Shown here piece by piece: positions 17,410 to 26,321 of a stretch of 64,000 bases of DNA. Below the pieces are notes generated by a model, which ran no database searches, had not been told where the DNA came from, and saw nothing but the letters and a program-made list of their open reading frames with translations. This DNA is from Bacteroidales bacterium UBA5235 (GTDB lineage: Bacteria > Bacteroidota > Bacteroidia > Bacteroidales > VadinHA17). Each line of letters starts with the position of its first letter. The stretch's first letter is position 1. The stretch spans positions 65,761-129,760 of the forward strand of contig DHUL01000090.1 of NCBI GenBank assembly GCA_002409145.1. The letters are read 5' to 3'. A program made the position numbers and the translations under genes.

Positions 17410-17414
17410 AAAAC

Positions 17415-18047
17415 ATGTCACCAAGATCATCTGCACAGTTCGAGGAGATGAGGGAGGAGAAAAAGACCCTCATAATGAATACAGCGCTGGAACACTTCTC
17501 TGACTACGGGTTCCATGCCACCACAATCAGCCATATAGCCAAACATGCCGGTATCTCCAAGGGGCTCATGTACAATTATTACAGAAGCAAGGAAGAACTC
17601 CTGGCTGCAATCATCAACAGGTCGCTTGAAGAAGTTTACCAGAGCTTCAACCCTGACCGTGACAATAACCTGACCCCTGACGAATTCGAGAATTTCATAA
17701 GAAGAATCTTTGCCATCTTCCGTGAAAAGAGGCAATTCTGGAAACTGATATTCCGTGTGATGCTTCAAAGGGGGGTGTATGAACACCTGTCAGACGATCC
17801 GGACGCAACATTCACCGTGGGAGGTATCCCGCTTATGGAATATTCAGCCTATATGGGGAAACTGTTTTCAGATTATTTCATGAGGAAAAAGGAGACAGAA
17901 AGGCCTGATTATGATCCGGTAACCGAAATGCTAATGTTCTCAAACACACTGAAGGGTTTTGCATTAACTTATATTTTTGCCCCGGAACAGTATCCGGATG
18001 TATACTTTGAAAAGATTATTGAAACGTTAATCAGGAAATACCGATGA
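17415..18047 (+). CDS. TetR/AcrR family transcriptional regulator
   Basis: This 210-aa protein has an N-terminal helix-turn-helix (HFSDYGFHATTISHIAKHAG, then ISKGLMYNYYRSKEELL, about 28-65) and a ligand-binding C-terminal domain with no specific subfamily that I recognise. It is the first gene of its operon, preceded by two similar dyads, and overlaps the LolA-like gene by 4 bases (ATGA). It most likely represses its own operon in response to a lipid-like or hydrophobic ligand; the ligand is inference. Confidence 0.93.
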   Translation: MSPRSSAQFEEMREEKKTLIMNTALEHFSDYGFHATTISHIAKHAGISKGLMYNYYRSKEELLAAIINRSLEEVYQSFNPDRDNNLTPDEFENFIRRIFAIFREKRQFWKLIFRVMLQRGVYEHLSDDPDATFTVGGIPLMEYSAYMGKLFSDYFMRKKETERPDYDPVTEMLMFSNTLKGFALTYIFAPEQYPDVYFEKIIETLIRKYR

Positions 18048-18820
18048 AAGGACTATTCAGACTGACTTCAGCTTCGGCATTTGTTCTCCTTATGCTTCCG
18101 GGGGTATCCCTTCCGGCTGCATCTCAGCAGCTTACGGCAAAGGAGATTGTAAAAAAGGCTGACGAAAAATTCAACGGAGAGAAATCCGGCTACAGCGTTA
18201 TGAGCATGACTATTGTGCGTCCCACATGGCAGAGAACGGTGGAGTTCAAATCGTGGTCGCTCGGTGATGATTATGCCCTGACACTTATCACCGCTCCGGC
18301 AAGGGAGAAGGGGCAGACTTTCCTCAAACGGGGCACTGAAATGTGGAGCTGGAACCCGGCTATAAACAGGCTGATCAAACTCCCTCCGTCAATGATGTCG
18401 CAGGGCTGGATGGGATCAGACTATACCAACGATGATATTCTAAGGGAATCATCGGTTGTAAATGATTATGATCATTCCCTTGAAGGAGAAGAGGTTATTG
18501 ATGGCAGGCTTTGCTACAGGATCAGGCTGACGGCCAGAGAGGATGCAGGGGTTCTCTGGAGCCACCAGATGTGGTGGGTTGACAAAAGGGACTTCATCGT
18601 TCTGAAGGCTGAACTTTATGATGAGGACGGTTACCTGGTCAGGACAGAACGCGGAATGGATCTTAAGACAATGGACGGCAGGCTGATCCCGACCACAATC
18701 GAACTGGTGCCGGCAGAGCAGGCGGGTCACAAAACCGTATTGAAAATCAACGAGATAAAGTTCAACATCACTGTTGAGGAGAGCTTCTTCTCACAGCAGA
18801 ATATGAAAACCATAAGATAG
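18044..18820 (+). CDS. LolA-like outer membrane lipoprotein-sorting protein
   Basis: This 258-aa protein has a signal peptide of about 28 residues. The half-barrel pattern of the LolA-like family is visible (SMTIVRPTWQRTVEFKSW, then MWSWNPAINRLIKLPPSMMSQGWMGSDY). These periplasmic or surface-tethered proteins bind lipids or lipoproteins in a hydrophobic groove. In other bacteria members of this branch sit beside FtsX-type or RND exporters and barrel proteins, as here. It is the probable periplasmic carrier of this export system. Confidence 0.83.
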   Translation: MKGLFRLTSASAFVLLMLPGVSLPAASQQLTAKEIVKKADEKFNGEKSGYSVMSMTIVRPTWQRTVEFKSWSLGDDYALTLITAPAREKGQTFLKRGTEMWSWNPAINRLIKLPPSMMSQGWMGSDYTNDDILRESSVVNDYDHSLEGEEVIDGRLCYRIRLTAREDAGVLWSHQMWWVDKRDFIVLKAELYDEDGYLVRTERGMDLKTMDGRLIPTTIELVPAEQAGHKTVLKINEIKFNITVEESFFSQQNMKTIR

Positions 18821-18847
18821 TGCCCGGTTAATTAAAGAATTACTGTC

Positions 18848-20263
18848 ATGAAAGACCGTCAGCTTGCCTGGAGAAATCTGTGGCGAAACAGAAAGAGAAC
18901 CCTCATCACTGCCGCATCAGTATTTTTTGCAATCTTTTTTGCGCTGGTAATGAGATCATTCCAGCTGGGCACCTATGACAAGATGTACAATGACGTCATC
19001 CGGTCATACTCCGGTTACCTTCAGCTTCAGCATCCCTCATACCTTGATGAACCCAACCTTGACAATGTGTTCACTGTGGACCCGGAACTGGTCAGCAGAC
19101 TGGAGCAGGATCCTAACGTAGAGGCCGTTGTGCCCCGCATTGAATCGTTTGCACTGGCTGCGGCCGGAAACCGCACACAGGGCGTGATGGTGATAGGGGT
19201 TGAACCCGAACGCGAGAGCAAGGCTCTGAACATAAGAAACAGGATAGTGCGTTACAAGCTTACAACCGGTGCTATTGAGGCGCTTAAAGGTGAAGATCTG
19301 CCCGGCAGGCTGGAAAAAAATATTGAGTTGTTTACAGGTGAAGCGTTCACCGAGCCGAAAGACCTCATTTCAGTTCTCGGAATAAGTAAAAAGGACAGTG
19401 CTGTATTGCTCCCGCTGCTGCGAAATCATACATCTTTTCCCGGCAGTTATCTGTCTGCCGGGGAGTCTGGCTCTGTCATTATCGGCAACGGTCTTTCAGA
19501 CTACCTGGAAGCGGTTCCGGGAGACACCATCGTCCTTATCGGGCAGGGTTACCATGGTACTTCAGCAGCAGGACTCTATGTGGTAAAAGGGGTGGTAAGC
19601 ATGCCCAATCCGGAAATTGACAACAGGTTCGTATGCCTGACCCTCGATGATGCACGCTGGCTGTACGGGGCACCGGATATGGCCACCTCAGCCATCATAG
19701 GAATAAAGGATGGTGGTGATAAGGAACTTGCAGCCACACAGCAAAGACTGGGTGCCATTGCCGGGGAAGACCTCGCCGTCCGTAACTGGAAAGAGATGAA
19801 CGCCCTGCTCCTCAACCAGATGGAGGCTGACAACCGCAGCGGTGCTATTATGATCGGGATACTCTACCTCGTCATTGCGTTTGGTGTTTTTGGAACTGTG
19901 CTTATGATGATGGCCGAACGGAGAAGGGAATTCGGAATGCTTGTCTCCATCGGGATGCGCAAAGGCAGGCTCGCAGCCATTGTGGGTCTGGAAATGCTGC
20001 TGATGGGGATCATCGGGATGATTGCCGGCGTCATCGCCTCTTTGCCCATAGTATTTCTCGGTCATGCAAGGCCGCTGAGGTTCACCGGTGAAATGGCACG
20101 CATGTATGAAGATTATGGCTTTGATCCGGTCATGCCAATGCTTCTGCCTGACACCTTCTACCTGTGGCAGATGGCAGTAGTTCTCCTCATCCTTGCTGTG
20201 GCCATAGCCTTCAGCATCAGGAAAATCTTTAAAATGAATGTAATCAACGCTCTCAGAGCCTAA
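18848..20263 (+). CDS. ABC transporter permease, FtsX/LolC-MacB type (first)
   Basis: This 471-aa permease has one N-terminal helix (TLITAASVFFAIFFALVM), a large periplasmic domain of about 290 residues, and three C-terminal helices that include GVFGTVLMMMAERRREFGML, the conserved FtsX segment. This is the LolC/LolE/MacB architecture, which extracts substrates from the inner membrane by mechanical movement rather than moving them through a channel. It lies 27 bases after the LolA-like gene. Confidence 0.9.
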   Translation: MKDRQLAWRNLWRNRKRTLITAASVFFAIFFALVMRSFQLGTYDKMYNDVIRSYSGYLQLQHPSYLDEPNLDNVFTVDPELVSRLEQDPNVEAVVPRIESFALAAAGNRTQGVMVIGVEPERESKALNIRNRIVRYKLTTGAIEALKGEDLPGRLEKNIELFTGEAFTEPKDLISVLGISKKDSAVLLPLLRNHTSFPGSYLSAGESGSVIIGNGLSDYLEAVPGDTIVLIGQGYHGTSAAGLYVVKGVVSMPNPEIDNRFVCLTLDDARWLYGAPDMATSAIIGIKDGGDKELAATQQRLGAIAGEDLAVRNWKEMNALLLNQMEADNRSGAIMIGILYLVIAFGVFGTVLMMMAERRREFGMLVSIGMRKGRLAAIVGLEMLLMGIIGMIAGVIASLPIVFLGHARPLRFTGEMARMYEDYGFDPVMPMLLPDTFYLWQMAVVLLILAVAIAFSIRKIFKMNVINALRA

Positions 20264-20274
20264 ATGCAAAAAGT

Positions 20275-21702
20275 ATGATCACATCAATAGCCTGGAAGAA
20301 CGTCTGGAGGAACAGGACGAGGAGCCTGACAGTCATTACCGCGGTGATGGTGGGCGTATTTGCAAGTGTTTTTGCACTGGCTGCAATCAATAGCTCCATT
20401 GTTCAGAGGATTGATTCAGCAGTTAACGAAGAGCTCTCTCACATACAGGTTAATACGAAGGAATTTCGCAGCAGCAGTGACATACAAAACACAATTGCTG
20501 ACCCGGAAGGAGTTGCTGGAACACTTCGTAATACTCCCGGGGTGACAGATGTCACCGGAAGAATTATCGTCAGAGGTATTGCCTCAGCGCCATCCGGCAG
20601 TTCCGGAGTCGAAATTACCGGCATAGACATTGAAAAGGAGAAACAGATGTTCACCCTCTCCGGGAAACTGATTCCCGGAACCGGAAACTATTTTGGTGCA
20701 GATACGAAGCTGAACAGTGCCTTCATTGGCGAAAAACTGGCACGGGAGCTGCAGATCATCAGGTATATCCTTACAGCAGAATCATTTAAAGCCCTCGGGG
20801 ACAACGGGGTGCCATCAGCAGTCACTGACAAGCTGAAACCTCTGGAAGGCCGGCGGTTCACCACCGAAAAGAAGCTGACGGAGGCCTATAACAGCCTGCT
20901 TACACCCAGGGAAATAAAGAAGTACGGCCTCTCAATACGTGAGGCTGCCTGGTCATACCGCGAAGGCTCCAGGGTTATCCTCTCCTTCCTGGATGTCAAC
21001 GGCAACCAGACCGGTGGTGCATTCCGGATCAGCGGAATCTACCGCACAAACAATGACCTTTTCGAATCAATGTCGGTCTTTGTCCCTGATAAGGAACTAC
21101 GGAGGCTTACAGGCCTGGAAGAGGGTGTCTATCACCGTTTCATTGCCAGGCTTGAGGACAATGATCTTACTGACATGGTTACGCCGGTACTGAGAGAGGC
21201 GCTTCCCGGCCTGGAGGTAATGAACTGGAAGGAGATACAGGTTGACCTTGCCATGATAGCCGATTACATAAACCAGATCTATGCAGTATTTATGGCCCTG
21301 ATACTGGCGGCTCTTTCATTCGGGATCGTCAACACAATGCTTATGGCGGTTCTTGAGCGTACCCGCGAGCTGGGAATGCTCTCGGCAGTGGGAATGAACC
21401 GGAGAAGGATTTTCCTGATGATAATGCTTGAGTCAATTTTCCTTTCCATGGTGGGAGGATTTGCCGGCATGGCGGTCAGCGGTGTTGCAATTGCCATAAC
21501 CAATCATTCAGGGATTAACCTTGTCAAATACTCGGAAGGCATGGAGGCATTCGGTTATACAGCACACCTTTACCCGACAATCGGGGCCGATTTCTTCATT
21601 ATCCTTACGGTTCTGATAGTGATCACGGGTATACTGTCATCTGTTTACCCTGCCCGCAAGGCTTTACAGCTCAATCCGGTGGAAGCATTAAGAGGTGAAT
21701 AA
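20275..21702 (+). CDS. ABC transporter permease, FtsX/LolE-MacB type (second)
   Basis: This 475-aa protein has the same topology as the upstream permease: an N-terminal helix after ITSIAWKNVWRNRTRSLTVI, a periplasmic domain, and the C-terminal FtsX segment NTMLMAVLERTRELGMLSAV. The final YPARKALQLNPVEALRGE is characteristic of MacB/LolE C-termini. The two permeases are divergent paralogues that would form a heterodimer, as LolC and LolE do. Confidence 0.9.
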   Translation: MITSIAWKNVWRNRTRSLTVITAVMVGVFASVFALAAINSSIVQRIDSAVNEELSHIQVNTKEFRSSSDIQNTIADPEGVAGTLRNTPGVTDVTGRIIVRGIASAPSGSSGVEITGIDIEKEKQMFTLSGKLIPGTGNYFGADTKLNSAFIGEKLARELQIIRYILTAESFKALGDNGVPSAVTDKLKPLEGRRFTTEKKLTEAYNSLLTPREIKKYGLSIREAAWSYREGSRVILSFLDVNGNQTGGAFRISGIYRTNNDLFESMSVFVPDKELRRLTGLEEGVYHRFIARLEDNDLTDMVTPVLREALPGLEVMNWKEIQVDLAMIADYINQIYAVFMALILAALSFGIVNTMLMAVLERTRELGMLSAVGMNRRRIFLMIMLESIFLSMVGGFAGMAVSGVAIAITNHSGINLVKYSEGMEAFGYTAHLYPTIGADFFIILTVLIVITGILSSVYPARKALQLNPVEALRGE

Positions 21703-21720
21703 CGAAAAAACATCATAACC

Positions 21721-22416
21721 ATGAAAGTAGTCGAGATCAACGAGGTAGAAAAAACCTACCATGATACGGAGGTGGAGGTCAGGGCTGTCAACGGAGTGAC
21801 CCTGAGTTTTGAGAAGGGTGATTTTGCAGTCATTGTCGGTCCGTCAGGTTCAGGCAAGACCACCCTTTTGAATCTTATTGGCGGGCTTGACCAGCCCACT
21901 GCCGGTGAGATAATTGTGGCAGGGCACAGGCTTTCAGAGCTTAAGCCCTCGGAGCTTATTGATTTCAGGATGGAACATGTCGGGTTTGTCTTCCAGTCGT
22001 ACAACCTGATACCAGTCCTTACTGCAGCTGAAAATGTCGGGTTCATCATGAGCCTTCAGAAGTGGCCGAAGGAGAAGCGTATGGCGCGGACTGGTGAGCT
22101 TCTGGAGGCGGTGGGACTCGCTGACAGGCACAACAGCAGGCCCTCCCAGCTCTCAGGCGGTCAGCAGCAGAGGGTAGCCGTGGCCCGCGCCCTCGCACCA
22201 AGGCCCGAGTTCATCCTCGCCGACGAACCAACAGCCAATCTTGATTCAAAATCAGCAGAGACCCTGCTTGACATAATGGAGAAACTCAATCGCGAGGAGG
22301 AGATGACCTTTATCTTCTCAACACATGACGTGCGCGTTATGAAAAGGGCACGCAGGGTCATCACCCTGGAGGACGGAAAGGTGGTGTCGGATGAGAGGAC
22401 AAACCACACGGTATGA
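21721..22416 (+). CDS. ABC transporter ATP-binding protein, LolD/MacB type
   Basis: This 231-aa ATPase has Walker A GPSGSGKTTLL, a Q-loop FQSYNLIP, the signature LSGGQQQRVAVARAL, Walker B ILADEPTANLD and the switch His in STHDVRV. This is the LolD/MacB subfamily, which powers the two preceding permeases. It lies 18 bases after the second permease. Confidence 0.95.
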   Translation: MKVVEINEVEKTYHDTEVEVRAVNGVTLSFEKGDFAVIVGPSGSGKTTLLNLIGGLDQPTAGEIIVAGHRLSELKPSELIDFRMEHVGFVFQSYNLIPVLTAAENVGFIMSLQKWPKEKRMARTGELLEAVGLADRHNSRPSQLSGGQQQRVAVARALAPRPEFILADEPTANLDSKSAETLLDIMEKLNREEEMTFIFSTHDVRVMKRARRVITLEDGKVVSDERTNHTV

Positions 22417-22441
22417 GTCACATCTCACTGAAGTTCATGGT

Positions 22442-23626
22442 ATGAAACGCATATTGCTGACAATGGTTTTACTGGCGTCTGTAGCGGCTGCAGGATATTC
22501 ACAGGAGACTGTCACGGAGGATTCCGGGACCGGTTCCGGTAAAAGCAGCTGGCTCACCGCGGGAGGGTACGCTTCGTGGCTTCACACGGCCATGTTTGAT
22601 AAACCCTCAGAGGAGTGGATCAACACGGGGATGCTGCACAACCGGCTCAACTTCAAGGCCTATGCCGGCAATAAGGTAACTTTCGCCCTTGAACTGCGCA
22701 ACCGGTTTGTGACAGGAGACATGAATGACCTGGATCCGGGATATGTGAGCAGCCTCTCGGCCGATGAAGGCTGGGCTGATCTCTCATGGAATATCTCCGC
22801 GGGCAGCTCCTACGTTCTTAACACAATGATTGACAGGGCTTATATTGATTTCACCGCGGGGCAGCTGCAGGTAAGGGCAGGACGGCAGCGCATAAACTGG
22901 AGCCAGGCTCTCATATGGAATCCCAATGATCTGTTCAACACCTATTCATTTTTTGATTTCGACTATATTGAAAGACCGGGAAGTGATGCTCTGCGGATAG
23001 TATACTCCACTGGTCCATCATCTGCAGTTGAGGCTGCGGTGAAGATTGACGGAAACAGCCGGGTCACCGCTGCAGCACTCGGGCGGTTCAGTCTCCTGAA
23101 TACTGACCTGCAGCTTCTTGCCGGGGTGACTGATGATGAGTATTTCACTGCCGGTACCGGGTGGTCAGGCGCTATCGGCCCGGTATCTGTCAGGGGAGAG
23201 GCAACGCTTTTCTCTCCTTTTAAATCTGCTGATGCGGAGAAAAGCAACTTCATTGCCACGGTGGGCATAGACAAAGCCTTCTCTGACAAGGTTACGGCGC
23301 TGGCGCAGTTGATGTACTCAACACATCCCCTCGACCTGGGTGGTTTCACGGAGCTGTACAGCGGAGGTCTGACCGCCAGGCAGCTTGCCTTTTCAAAATT
23401 CAGCGCTGCAGTGCAGCTTATATATTCCCCCCAACCTCTTGTAAACATCTCGCTTTCAGCAATATGGTATCCCGACCTTGACGGTTTTTATGCCGGTCCT
23501 TCTGCTGACTTCTCACTGGCAGAAAATGTTGATTTCTCAATACTCTGGCAGCACTTCAGCAGCACTTTTGGTGAGGAGAGGACCCGTATCAACCTCGCTT
23601 TCATCCGGATCAGGTTTAGTTTCTGA
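22442..23626 (+). CDS. Outer-membrane beta-barrel protein of the ABC operon (DUF1302-like)
   Basis: This 394-aa protein has a signal peptide (MKRILLTMVLLASVAAAGYSQ). A barrel follows, ending in Phe with alternating residues (RINLAFIRIRFSF). The segment GRQRINWSQALIWNPNDLFN resembles the DUF1302 type of outer-membrane proteins, which accompany LolA-like proteins and lipid exporters. I chose the ATG at 22442 because it gives a clean signal peptide; a longer frame from 22391 overlaps the ATPase gene. It could be the outer-membrane outlet or receptor of the exporter. Confidence 0.75.
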   Translation: MKRILLTMVLLASVAAAGYSQETVTEDSGTGSGKSSWLTAGGYASWLHTAMFDKPSEEWINTGMLHNRLNFKAYAGNKVTFALELRNRFVTGDMNDLDPGYVSSLSADEGWADLSWNISAGSSYVLNTMIDRAYIDFTAGQLQVRAGRQRINWSQALIWNPNDLFNTYSFFDFDYIERPGSDALRIVYSTGPSSAVEAAVKIDGNSRVTAAALGRFSLLNTDLQLLAGVTDDEYFTAGTGWSGAIGPVSVRGEATLFSPFKSADAEKSNFIATVGIDKAFSDKVTALAQLMYSTHPLDLGGFTELYSGGLTARQLAFSKFSAAVQLIYSPQPLVNISLSAIWYPDLDGFYAGPSADFSLAENVDFSILWQHFSSTFGEERTRINLAFIRIRFSF

Positions 23627-23659
23627 AATTTTCATACTTTTACGGGCAAAACCGAGAGT

Positions 23660-24394
23660 ATGTCACTTGTCCATGAGCTTGAGAAATCCGGTAACTGGCT
23701 GTTCAGAAGAAGGAGCTGGCTGCCGGCGACAATACTGGTTCCAATTGCGGTATATCTTTTCATAGCCAACCGCAGCGTAATCTACTTCAACTATACCTGG
23801 GAGGTACTGTGCATTCTCATATCTGTTGCCGGGGAGTTGCTGCGTGCCTACACGGTGGGCTATGTGCCCAAGAACACCTCGGGGCGCAACGTACTTGATC
23901 AGCTTGGTGACAGTCTGAACACATCCGGAATCTATTCAGTCATGCGTCATCCCCTCTATGCAGGCAATTTTCTGATGTGGCTGGGACCGGTGCTTTTCCT
24001 CAGGTCGGTATGGTGGGTGCTGGTTTTTATCCTGGCCTACTGGCTTTATTATGAGCGGATCATCTTTGCAGAGGAGCAATACCTTCGCCGTAAGTTCGGT
24101 GAAGCATATGATACCTGGGCTTTCAGGGTAAAGGCTGTGATTCCTTCATTCAGGCATTACAAAAAGCCGGAGCTCCCATTCTCATTAAGGAATGTTCTTA
24201 AGCGTGAATATCACAGCATCACAAACCTTTTCCTCGTATTTGCATTCCTTGACCTGTGCAGGAATCTTGCCATAACCGGAAGGATTTACCTTGAGCCTCT
24301 GTATATCACCATGCTGATTGCGGCCCTGATCTTCTGGGCTATCATCAGGTACCTGGTAAAGAGAACGAAGTTCCTTTACGTGGAAGGCAGATGA
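23660..24394 (+). CDS. Membrane methyltransferase, isoprenylcysteine carboxyl methyltransferase (ICMT)/PEMT-like
   Basis: This 244-aa protein has about five to six membrane helices. The conserved methyl-donor site includes GIYSVMRHPLYAGNFLMWLG and the later YYERIIFAEEQYLRRKFGEAY. This family methylates small molecules, lipids or thiols at the membrane using S-adenosylmethionine. It lies 33 bases after the barrel gene in the same direction, so it is probably the last gene of the TetR operon and might modify the exported lipid. The substrate cannot be read from the sequence. Confidence 0.82.
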   Translation: MSLVHELEKSGNWLFRRRSWLPATILVPIAVYLFIANRSVIYFNYTWEVLCILISVAGELLRAYTVGYVPKNTSGRNVLDQLGDSLNTSGIYSVMRHPLYAGNFLMWLGPVLFLRSVWWVLVFILAYWLYYERIIFAEEQYLRRKFGEAYDTWAFRVKAVIPSFRHYKKPELPFSLRNVLKREYHSITNLFLVFAFLDLCRNLAITGRIYLEPLYITMLIAALIFWAIIRYLVKRTKFLYVEGR

Positions 24395-24422
24395 CCTCCC
24401 GGCGTTGTGTTCACAGAGATTA

Positions 24423-25127
24423 TTACCTGTCCCTTGCTCCCAGGAACAGCATTATATAATATACCAGTGTGGCGAGTGAGCCAAGGGCTGCGATTACATA
24501 CGTATAAGCGGCCCATTTGAGTGCATCCTCAGCCTTGTCATGCGTTCCTGAGTAGGTTATGCCTGCATTTGAAAGCCATGCCAGTGCCCTCTTTGATGCG
24601 TTGATCTCAACCGGGAGGGTGATAAAGCTGAAAAGTGTGGTTATGGCAAATAGCACTATTCCTATAAGCAGAATCTCGGGCCTGGAGTTGAGCAGAACAA
24701 GTCCTGCGATAAGCACCCATTGTATCCAGTTGGATGCGAAGCTGACCACCGGGGCAAGCTTTGATCTCATCCCCAGCCATGCATAAGACTGTGCATGCTG
24801 AAGGGCGTGACCTGTTTCATGTGCCGCCACTGCGGCAGCTGCCACGCTGGTTCCCGAATACACCTCACGGCTGAGGTTGATGGTCTTTTTGAGCGGATTA
24901 TAATGATCTGTCAGCTCACCCGCAACGCTGTGAACGGTAACGTCTGTAACGCCGCTCTCACGAAGCATCTTTTCCGCTACATCACGACCCGTCATGCCTG
25001 ATGCGATGGGTACCTTCGAATAGGCTCTGAATTTTGATTTGAGCCTGGCGCTGACAACCCAGCTCAATACCATGAAAACTATGAATATTATCCAGTATGT
25101 ACCGTTGTGCAAAAACATTGTTTCCAT
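24423..25127 (-). CDS. Zinc metallopeptidase, YugP-like
   Basis: This 234-aa membrane protein has the zinc motif HETGH in AAAVAAHETGHALQHAQSYA, an N-terminal helix and three C-terminal helices. It matches the YugP-type neutral zinc metallopeptidase family, of unknown substrate. The gene ends 28 bases from the methyltransferase stop (convergent). Confidence 0.9.
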   Translation of the reverse strand: METMFLHNGTYWIIFIVFMVLSWVVSARLKSKFRAYSKVPIASGMTGRDVAEKMLRESGVTDVTVHSVAGELTDHYNPLKKTINLSREVYSGTSVAAAAVAAHETGHALQHAQSYAWLGMRSKLAPVVSFASNWIQWVLIAGLVLLNSRPEILLIGIVLFAITTLFSFITLPVEINASKRALAWLSNAGITYSGTHDKAEDALKWAAYTYVIAALGSLATLVYYIMLFLGARDR

Positions 25128-25238
25128 CAGTAAAAAATAGTTTAAGTTTCTTCATTCTTCAACAAAACGCCTGCCATCCCTGATAAGTTCTGAAAAGAGG
25201 CCATTTTGTCATGCCGAATCAGCTTATCTTTGGAGGCA

Positions 25239-25553
25239 ATGATGAAGAGTGCGGCAAAGATATTATCTTTTGTGTTCCTCCTGCCGGTATGGTTTTACAG
25301 GTGGTTTATTTCGCCCTGGACACCTGCATCATGCCGTCATGTCCCAACCTGTTCGCAGTATGCCATTGATGCACTGAGATTGCACGGGCCATTTACAGGG
25401 ATAATTCTTGCAACAGGCAGGATACTTCGCTGCAGACCTGGAGGGACTCACGGCTATGATCCGGTTCCAAAGTTCATCTTCAGGAGATACCCGGATGGAG
25501 GATCGCCCCTGCGAAGAGCCCCCAGGTGCAGCAGGCTGAAGGATCACGACTAG
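25239..25553 (+). CDS. yidD: Membrane protein insertion efficiency factor YidD
   Basis: This protein of about 104 aa has the YidD core: [20 protein letters not shown] and [10 protein letters not shown], then [18 protein letters not shown]. YidD assists the YidC insertase at the inner membrane. The chosen start is the ATGATG after GGAGG at 25232-25236; a longer frame with a TTG start at 25206 is less likely. TATCTTTG at 25225-25232 matches a -7 box and would give a very short leader. The last four coding bases (CTAG) overlap the response regulator stop on the other strand. Confidence 0.9.
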   Translation: MMKSAAKILSFVFLLPVWFYRWFISPWTPASCRHVPTCSQYAIDALRLHGPFTGIILATGRILRCRPGGTHGYDPVPKFIFRRYPDGGSPLRRAPRCSRLKDHD

Positions 25554-26302
25554 AAGGAGAGTCTCTCCCTGAGCATCTTGTAACCGGCACGGCTTACCGG
25601 GATCTTCTCACCTGATCTGAGGATAGCCACATAGTTATCTTTGCTGTAGGGCTCCAGGCGGGAGATCTGTTCCACGTTGACAATGAATGACCTGTGCACT
25701 CTCATGAAAAGGCCGGGAGGCAGGTGGTCCTCGTAGTACTTCATGGTCTTGGGCTTGAGTGCCTTCCCCTCGTTGTAATAGATCATCACATAATCATCCT
25801 CGGCCGCCAGGTAATAGACATTGTTGAGAGGAATGATCTTTATTCCTGCCCCCTTTCTGAAGACTATCCTGGTGAGGAAACCCTCAGCTTCAGAGGCTGA
25901 GGCAACCAGTTTATCAATTTTCTCATCCTCAGGCGTCTCTTTCTCCAGCCGGCCCAGCGCCTTGGCAAGGGCATCATCAAACCTCTCCTTTGAAAAAGGC
26001 TTGAGGAGGTAGTCTACGGCATTCAGCTCAAAGGCTCTGATGGCGTACTGGTCAAAAGCGGTAGCGAATATCACCTCCGGCTTTTCGTCTATTACCTCCA
26101 ACAGCTCGAAGCCTGTCAGCTTGGGCATCTGTATATCAAGGAAGATCAGGTCAGGTTTCTTTTCCTTTATCTCCCTGGCCCCGCAAAAGCCGTCTCCGCA
26201 TTCACCTACTATCTCTACCTCGGGATGGTCGGTGAGCATAAATTTGATCAGCTCCCTTGCCGGAGCCTCGTCTTCAATGATCAGGGCTCTGATTTTTTTC
26301 AT
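25550..26302 (-). CDS. LytTR family response regulator
   Basis: This 250-aa protein has a receiver domain (Asp56 in [14 protein letters not shown]10/D11 acidic pair, Lys in [10 protein letters not shown]) and a C-terminal LytTR DNA-binding domain from about 145 ([20 protein letters not shown]). It is the partner of the LytS-type kinase immediately upstream. LytTR regulators bind paired short repeats. Confidence 0.95.
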   Translation of the reverse strand: MKKIRALIIEDEAPARELIKFMLTDHPEVEIVGECGDGFCGAREIKEKKPDLIFLDIQMPKLTGFELLEVIDEKPEVIFATAFDQYAIRAFELNAVDYLLKPFSKERFDDALAKALGRLEKETPEDEKIDKLVASASEAEGFLTRIVFRKGAGIKIIPLNNVYYLAAEDDYVMIYYNEGKALKPKTMKYYEDHLPPGLFMRVHRSFIVNVEQISRLEPYSKDNYVAILRSGEKIPVSRAGYKMLRERLSF

Positions 26303-26321
26303 CTTCTTGTTATACTTTTTA

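Noticed and set aside
19688..20269. 193-aa His-rich minus-strand frame across the first permease gene
   Set aside because: The His-rich composition is a by-product of the opposite strand coding for Met/Ile-rich helices.
25206..25241. Extended yidD N-terminus from TTG
   Set aside because: The extra residues are not family sequence, and GGAGG followed by ATGATG favours the downstream start.
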